64,000 nucleotides of DNA, taken from NCBI GenBank assembly GCA_910574865.1, contig CAJTDN010000004.1, positions 1-64,000 of the forward strand, in the 5' to 3' direction. The notes below the pieces were generated by a model. It was not told the DNA's origin. It searched no databases and worked only from the letters and a program-made list of their open reading frames with translations. How positions within the stretch are numbered: position 1 is the stretch's first letter; each line of letters starts with the position of its first letter. Origin of the DNA: Lachnospiraceae bacterium. Its GTDB lineage: Bacteria; Bacillota; Clostridia; Lachnospirales; Lachnospiraceae. The translations under genes were made by a program, and so were the position numbers. Shown here piece after piece: positions 58,990 through 64,000 of this stretch.

Positions 58990-60498
58990 GTGGAAAAAAT
59001 GGATACGACGAAGAAAAGCAAGTCCAAAGGTAAGATGCCGGTGAAGGCGAAGGTGTTGATTGGCGTGGGCGTCGTGCTGGCGGCCGCGTTGGTGGGCTTT
59101 GGCATCTGGAAGATGGCCGGCGATGGCGCGGCGGATGGTGAAAACGTGTTGTACGCGGATTCCGTCGGCATGTTGACCGGCACGGGACTGGGGACGCAGA
59201 ACCGCTTTTCAGGGGTCGTCGAGGCGCAGGACACGTTGAAGATCAACCTGACCTCGGGGCAGACCGTGAAGGAGATATTCGTGGAAAAGGGGCAGACCGT
59301 GGAGGTCGGGACCCCGTTGTTTGCGTATGACACGGATGAAATCAGCATGAACCTGGAGCAGGCGAACCTGGAGCTGGAGCGGATTGCCAATAGTATCAGC
59401 AACTTGAACAGCCAAATTGCGGCGTTGAACACGGAAAAGGCGTCCGCGCCGTCAAGCGAGCAGCTCTCCTATACGACGCAGATCCAGGGGTTGCAGACGA
59501 ACGTCAAACAAGAGGAGTACAATTACAAGGTGAAGCAGATGGAGATTGAGCGGATCAAAAAGTCCCTGGCGTCTGCCACCGTGAACTCCACGATTGGCGG
59601 CGTCGTCCAGGAGATTAACGAGAACCCGGGCATGGACGGGTACACGGGCGAGCAACAAGCTTTCATGACGATTCTTGCCACAGGAAAATATCGCGTCAAG
59701 GGTACCATCAGCGAGCAAAACATGGGAAACTTGTTCCCGGGCATGCAGGTCATCGTGCATTCGCGCGTGGACGAGGACCTGGTTTGGTCGGGCATGGTGG
59801 ATTCCATTGACACGGAGAAGCCGGAGTCTTCCAACCAGTCCATGTTTTATGGCAGCAGCGACAGTACCATGCAGGCGTCGAAATATCCGTTCTACGTGAC
59901 GTTGGATTCGAGCGACGGGCTGATGCTCGGGCAGCATGTTTACATCGAGCCGAACATGGGACAGGACAGCGAGGACAACGGCATGTGGCTGATGAGCGGG
60001 TATATCGTGGATCCAAAAGGCAGTCCGTATGTCTGGGCGGCCGGGAAGGATGACAAGCTGGAGAAGAGGCAAATCAAGGTCGGCGGGTACGATGAGGAGA
60101 TGGACACATACGAGATTCTCGACGGGTTGAAGCCGACGGATTATATCGTGTGGCCGAGCGAGGACTGCAGGAAGGGCGTGACGGTTTATAAGAACGACGG
60201 TTCCATGCCGATAGGCGGCATGGGCGGCTCCGATGACATGGGCGGCATGGAAGGTTCCGGTGACATGGGTGGCATGGACGGCGTGGACATGGGAGGTTCC
60301 GGCGGCACGGATGATTTCGGTGAAGGCGGTGAGATGGGCGGAAGCGATGGCGGCGTGATGCCGCTGGACGGCATGGAAAACAGTGTCGTTCCCGAAGGCA
60401 TGGAACATGGTGACATTCCCGAGGGCGATGTTTCCGATGGCGCGCAGCCGGCCGGGACGGAAGACGGCAACGCGGCGGGAACGGAGGGCGGCTTATGA
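58990..60498 (+). CDS. Membrane-fusion adaptor of an ABC efflux system, first copy
   Basis: A 502-residue HlyD/MacA-like protein: one transmembrane helix near residues 19-40 (VLIGVGVVLAAALVGFGIW), a lipoyl-type half (LTSGQTVKEIFVEKGQTVEV), a coiled coil (residues 110-190), then the second half (NSTIGGVVQEINENPG) and beta-barrel. The last 110 residues are Gly/Met/Asp-rich (SDDMGGMEGSGDMGGMDG), unusual for the family. GTG 58990 follows AGGAGG by 9 bases. It starts an operon with the ATPase and a second adaptor. Confidence 0.85.
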   Translation: MEKMDTTKKSKSKGKMPVKAKVLIGVGVVLAAALVGFGIWKMAGDGAADGENVLYADSVGMLTGTGLGTQNRFSGVVEAQDTLKINLTSGQTVKEIFVEKGQTVEVGTPLFAYDTDEISMNLEQANLELERIANSISNLNSQIAALNTEKASAPSSEQLSYTTQIQGLQTNVKQEEYNYKVKQMEIERIKKSLASATVNSTIGGVVQEINENPGMDGYTGEQQAFMTILATGKYRVKGTISEQNMGNLFPGMQVIVHSRVDEDLVWSGMVDSIDTEKPESSNQSMFYGSSDSTMQASKYPFYVTLDSSDGLMLGQHVYIEPNMGQDSEDNGMWLMSGYIVDPKGSPYVWAAGKDDKLEKRQIKVGGYDEEMDTYEILDGLKPTDYIVWPSEDCRKGVTVYKNDGSMPIGGMGGSDDMGGMEGSGDMGGMDGVDMGGSGGTDDFGEGGEMGGSDGGVMPLDGMENSVVPEGMEHGDIPEGDVSDGAQPAGTEDGNAAGTEGGL

Positions 60499-61280
60499 TT
60501 CTCAGACTCGACCACATTTTCAAGGATTACACGCAGGATAAAATGGTGGTTCCCGTGCTCAAGGACGTGACGCTTCATGTTGAACGTGGCGAGTACGTGG
60601 CCATCATGGGTCCGTCCGGCTCGGGCAAGACGACCTTGATGAATATCATCGGTTGTCTGGACGTTCCGTCGTCGGGGACGTACCAGCTGAATGGAAATGA
60701 TTTAAAAGATTGCAGTGACAACCAATTATCGCAGATTCGCAACGAATCCATCGGATTCGTGTTCCAGACGTTCAACCTCTTGCCGAAGCAGACGGCACAG
60801 GAAAACGTGGCGCTGCCTCTTTTGTACGCGGGCGTTTCGCGCAAGGAGCGCATGGAACGGGCCAGGAAGGCATTGGAGAAGGTGGGCTTAAGCGACCGCG
60901 TGGACTTCAAGCCGACGCAGCTTTCCGGCGGGCAGAAGCAGCGGGTGGCGATTGCCCGTGCCATCGTGACCAACCCGGACATTTTATTGGCGGACGAACC
61001 GACGGGCGCGCTTGACTCCGCGTCGGGGAGGCAAGTGATGGATTTGTTCGGTCGGCTCAACCATGAGGGGATGACGGTCATCATGATTACGCATGACTCG
61101 GAAATCGCTTCCCATGCGGAGCGCGTCATGCTGATTCGGGACGGCGTCTTAAGTGGCATGAACGGTGCCAAGGTTTCGGCCGGAAGGAAAGACAAAAACG
61201 CGGGTGGCGCGGACGTGGCCTGGGAAGAAGCGGGATATGCCGACGGGGAGGAGGAAGCACGGTTTGAAGGCGAAGAGTAA
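60495..61280 (+). CDS. MacB/LolD-type ABC transporter ATPase
   Basis: A 261-residue ATPase: Walker A MGPSGSGKTTLMNI, Q-loop FVFQTFNLLP, signature LSGGQKQRVAIARAI, Walker B ILLADEPTGALDS, H-loop MITHDSEIA. The C-terminal 40 residues are a charged extension. Overlap of 4 bases with the preceding adaptor and 17 with the next gene shows tight coupling. It drives the FtsX/MacB-like permease at 63186. Confidence 0.93.
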   Translation: MILRLDHIFKDYTQDKMVVPVLKDVTLHVERGEYVAIMGPSGSGKTTLMNIIGCLDVPSSGTYQLNGNDLKDCSDNQLSQIRNESIGFVFQTFNLLPKQTAQENVALPLLYAGVSRKERMERARKALEKVGLSDRVDFKPTQLSGGQKQRVAIARAIVTNPDILLADEPTGALDSASGRQVMDLFGRLNHEGMTVIMITHDSEIASHAERVMLIRDGVLSGMNGAKVSAGRKDKNAGGADVAWEEAGYADGEEEARFEGEE

Positions 61281-63174
61281 AAAGATAGTGATTATCGTGG
61301 TGGCGGCCGTCTTGGTGGTCGCGTTGGCGGGAACCGGCATTTTTTTCGCCCTCAAAAACGGCGGCGAGGCCGTGAAAGTGACGCCGGTCAGCAACGTGAG
61401 CGGAGGATTTGGGGGTGGAAACAACGAAATTTCCGATTACGGCAACGTCACGACGAACATGAACCAGGACATTTATTGCGACGATACGCTGACAATCACG
61501 CAGGTGTTCGTTCAAGAAGGCGATGCCGTGAAGACGGGGGATCCGTTGATTGCATATGATACCACATTGTTGTCACTGGAACTGGAAATGAAGCAGATGG
61601 AGATTGACGGGCTCGGGTTGCAGATGCAGTCCATACAGCAGGAAATCAACCAGCTTCGCGGAATGAACCCGGCAACGACGGGACGTGCCGCGTTGGATTC
61701 TGCCGGATTGTTCTACAACGTTTCTTCATCGGGCGGAGAATTTCGCCATGAAAGCCTGGCGGCGGGAAGAACGTGCGCTTCAAATGCCAATGTGGGAAAT
61801 GGGAACGGCCTCATGAACTTATCGGCAGCCGGCCAGCCGGAAAATTCGGATTCGTCAGGGGCGGGTGTAACTTCGCCGGGTGACGGCGCCGGATTACCGG
61901 GGGAGGGGGAAAGCCAACCAGGTGGCCCGCAAACGCCAGGGGAAGGCACGAACCCGCCGGGCGGATCGGATTCGTCAGGAGAAGGCGGGAACCCGCCGGG
62001 CGGACCGGGCTCGTTGGGAGAAGGTGAAGACCCGTCGGGCGGGTCGGATTCTTCGGGAGAGGACCGGCCGGATGGTACGAACCCGCCGGAAGGGGATCAG
62101 AATCCCCCGGGCGGGAACGAAGAGCCGGCCAGGCCGACGATTGGAACACCGTTTCCGGAAGAACTGCGCGGCAAGGAAATCCACACGATGATTTCGGCAG
62201 AGTCCCAGGCTTACAACCAGGAAGAGGCGGACGGGAGCGCGGAGCACCCGTACCGTTTCCTTTGCGCGCCGGGAGCGGCAATAGACGCTTCATTTATGAT
62301 GGGCGTGCTGGGCGGACAGACGGTCTGCGTGTTCGAGGTGGTGGACGACGTTCAGAACCCGTCCTATATCTTGTATTCCTGGTCGCTTGACGGGCGGGTT
62401 CCGGAGAGCGATGATCCGGTGGTGGAGCCGGACGTGCCGGTTGGTCCTTCTTATGAGGAGATACAGCGCCTGATTAAGGAAAAGGAAGAGCAGCTAAAGG
62501 AACTGAGTTTGAACAAGAGGGCGGCGGAACTGGAACTTCGCAAGTTGCAGAAGAAATTGAACAACGGGATTGTCACCAGCACCGTGGACGGCACGGTCAA
62601 GAGCGTGCAGGACGAAGAGAACGCGAAACTGCAGGGAACCCCGCTCATCAGCGTGGTGGGCGAGGAAGGCTTCTATATCACGGGAACCGTGGCGGAGACG
62701 GCACTGGACAAAGTGCCGGTGGGCATGCCGATCACGGTTAATTCTTGGAACAGCGGGGCCATGTACGAGGCCACCATCACCGGAGTTGGCACCGCGCCGA
62801 TGCAAGGGTATTATGGAAATAACGCGAACATGTCCTACTATCCGTTTACCGCGGTCATCAAGGGTGACGCGGACTTGCACAATGGCGAGGGCGTTGGCAT
62901 TTCCGTCGACGGCATGGGCCAGATGGGCGGCGGGGATGGAATTTATTTGGACCAGGCCTTTGTCAGGGAGGAAGGAAACCAGTATTACGTGTACAAGAAG
63001 GGCGAAAATGACCGATTGACCAAGCAGTACGTGGAAGTTGGGAAAATCGTTTATGGAAGCTACGAGATTCGCTCGGGACTTTCGATGGAGGACGAAATCG
63101 CTTTTCCGTATGGCAAGGACGTGAAAGAGGGGGCCAGGACGGAAAGTGTTGATTCTTTATATGAATATTATTAG
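61264..63174 (+). CDS. Membrane-fusion adaptor, second copy, with collagen-like insert
   Basis: A 636-residue HlyD/MacA-like protein: membrane helix near residues 6-28 (VIIVVAAVLVVALAGTGIFF), lipoyl half (ITQVFVQEGDAVKTGDPLIA), a coiled coil interrupted by a long Gly/Pro/Ser-rich insert (about residues 185-300, units such as NPPGGSDSSGEG), then a DUF-like beta segment, the second coiled arm (PSYEEIQRLIKEKEEQL) and barrel. The TTG start at 61264 fits AGGAGG 9 bases upstream. Two adaptors in one operon suggest a heteromeric periplasm-like or wall-spanning assembly. Confidence 0.82.
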   Translation: MKAKSKKIVIIVVAAVLVVALAGTGIFFALKNGGEAVKVTPVSNVSGGFGGGNNEISDYGNVTTNMNQDIYCDDTLTITQVFVQEGDAVKTGDPLIAYDTTLLSLELEMKQMEIDGLGLQMQSIQQEINQLRGMNPATTGRAALDSAGLFYNVSSSGGEFRHESLAAGRTCASNANVGNGNGLMNLSAAGQPENSDSSGAGVTSPGDGAGLPGEGESQPGGPQTPGEGTNPPGGSDSSGEGGNPPGGPGSLGEGEDPSGGSDSSGEDRPDGTNPPEGDQNPPGGNEEPARPTIGTPFPEELRGKEIHTMISAESQAYNQEEADGSAEHPYRFLCAPGAAIDASFMMGVLGGQTVCVFEVVDDVQNPSYILYSWSLDGRVPESDDPVVEPDVPVGPSYEEIQRLIKEKEEQLKELSLNKRAAELELRKLQKKLNNGIVTSTVDGTVKSVQDEENAKLQGTPLISVVGEEGFYITGTVAETALDKVPVGMPITVNSWNSGAMYEATITGVGTAPMQGYYGNNANMSYYPFTAVIKGDADLHNGEGVGISVDGMGQMGGGDGIYLDQAFVREEGNQYYVYKKGENDRLTKQYVEVGKIVYGSYEIRSGLSMEDEIAFPYGKDVKEGARTESVDSLYEYY

Positions 63175-63185
63175 GAGGTGGTCTC

Positions 63186-64000
63186 ATGCTTGAAAACATA
63201 AGACTGGCATTTCAGGGAGTGTGGGATCACAAGCTGCGGTCCATATTGACGATGCTGGGAATTATCATAGGAATCGGCTCCATCATTGCCATCGTGTCCA
63301 CGATCAAGGGGACGAACGAGCAGATAAAGGAGAACCTCGTCGGTTCGGGAAATAACGCGGTGAACATCCAGCTTTACCAGGGGGACTGGACGTTGGATTT
63401 AAGTTACCAGTCGCCGCCTGACGGCGTGCCGGTGATTTCCCAGGAGGTGCTGGAGGAAGTGAAGGCGCTCGACGAGGTGGAGGATGCTTCGCTCTATTAT
63501 ACGAGAAACGAGTATGATGCCGTGTCAAATGGCATCCAGACGCTCAACGGCGGCTTGATTCTCGGCGTGGATGAAAATTACCTGAACGTGTATGGATATC
63601 AGATTACCAAGGGGCGCGGTTTCGTGGAAAAGGACTTTACGGGCAACCGCAAGGTCGCCTTGCTGGATAAGATAGCGGCATCCAACTTGTTTTCGGGGAC
63701 GGATCCGATTGGAAAGACCATAGAGATCAAGGGCGAGCCGTTCACCGTGATCGGCCTGGTTGGCAAGAAGGCGACCGCCCAGCCGGTCATCAATTCGATG
63801 GAGGATTATTACCGCTACATGTCGAATAATTCCAGCGGCGTCGTATGCGTGACGGACGCGGTGTGGCCGATCATTTACCAGTTTGACGAGCCACAGAACC
63901 TGATGGTGCGGGCGAGGAGCACGGATGACATGACGGACGCCGGTGAAAAGGCGGCGGACATATTGAACGCATACCTGACGGTGACGGACGAGACCATCAA
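63186..64000 (+). CDS. FtsX/MacB-type ABC permease, 3' end beyond window
   Basis: The open frame runs from ATG 63186, after TTAGGAGGTGGT, to the window end without a stop (271 codons). It opens with the MacB_PCD pattern: MLENIRLAFQGVWDHKLRSI, then LTMLGIIIGIGSIIAIVSTI as first membrane helix, and an extracellular domain with GRGFVEKDFTGNRKVALLD and FSGTDPIGKTIEIKGEPFTV. The three C-terminal helices lie outside the window. With the upstream ATPase and adaptors it forms an export or efflux system for peptides or lipophilic compounds. Confidence 0.9.
   Translation, partial: MLENIRLAFQGVWDHKLRSILTMLGIIIGIGSIIAIVSTIKGTNEQIKENLVGSGNNAVNIQLYQGDWTLDLSYQSPPDGVPVISQEVLEEVKALDEVEDASLYYTRNEYDAVSNGIQTLNGGLILGVDENYLNVYGYQITKGRGFVEKDFTGNRKVALLDKIAASNLFSGTDPIGKTIEIKGEPFTVIGLVGKKATAQPVINSMEDYYRYMSNNSSGVVCVTDAVWPIIYQFDEPQNLMVRARSTDDMTDAGEKAADILNAYLTVTDETI

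Noticed and set aside
1-64000. CRISPR arrays, rRNA or tRNA genes
   Set aside because: No regularly spaced repeat-spacer pattern, no rRNA sequence and no cloverleaf with a CCA end was recognised; the ICE ends are not in a tRNA gene.

Overview
The window reads as a chromosome segment of a Gram-positive Clostridia bacterium, most likely a Lachnospiraceae relative. This is inferred from strong AGGAGG ribosome sites, frequent GTG and TTG starts, PadR/DUF2812 and sigma/anti-sigma pairs typical of that group, and a Tn1549/Tn916-type conjugative element. No rRNA, tRNA, CRISPR array or recognisable antibiotic-resistance gene was seen.

Host backbone, left (1-10470): a PadR-DUF2812 operon with a palindromic operator; an ECF sigma factor with its membrane anti-sigma; a small heat-shock gene behind a CIRCE-like operator; a decayed integrative element (about 4775-6218) that still carries an AraC-clpP pair and one recognisable end; an AAA-ATPase gene broken by a 279-bp inverted-repeat element; and then an M32 carboxypeptidase, a TRIC/UPF0126 membrane protein and an MTA/SAH nucleosidase. 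An AT-richer restriction-modification operon follows (10674-14766): one polypeptide with both a C5-cytosine and an N6-adenine methyltransferase, overlapped by an HNH endonuclease gene.

Mobile block (about 14791-52966): a roughly 38-kb Tn1549-like integrative conjugative element (ICE). At the left are int, xis and a sigma/HTH regulator pair, then a cargo of a BtrH-like protein with its own MerR regulator, then an XRE regulator and the mobC-relaxase pair. The rest, on the minus strand, is the transfer and replication operon: repA, DUF5348, pcfB, virD4, two small genes, maff2, trbL, a MT-A70 methylase, prgI, virB4, a CHAP hydrolase, DUF4315, DUF4366, topB, a 1444-residue ArdC/YodL protein, a DUF4316-like gene, TTRAP and a Cys-rich VLP gene. 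An 8.9-kb mobilizable element (39233-48141) sits inside maff2. It has near-perfect 18-bp inverted ends, a TT crossover core, and its own serine recombinase, DnaC-like ATPase, RepA, relaxase, MobC and regulators.

Non-coding structure in the block is rich. A 112-nt element with compensatory changes in its closing stem occurs four times, twice immediately upstream of repA genes. An oriT-like structured element occurs twice, also with a covarying stem. Each repA gene carries an internal iteron array. A 33-codon gene with its own promoter sits between two 215-bp direct repeats, and a large palindrome carries DnaA-box-like sequences.

Host backbone, right (53004-64000): a PadR regulator with a DUF4097 adhesin-like protein, rubrerythrin, an amino-acid permease, a YtcJ-type amidohydrolase, and an efflux operon of two membrane-fusion adaptors flanking a MacB-type ATPase, with a FtsX/MacB permease running off the window end.
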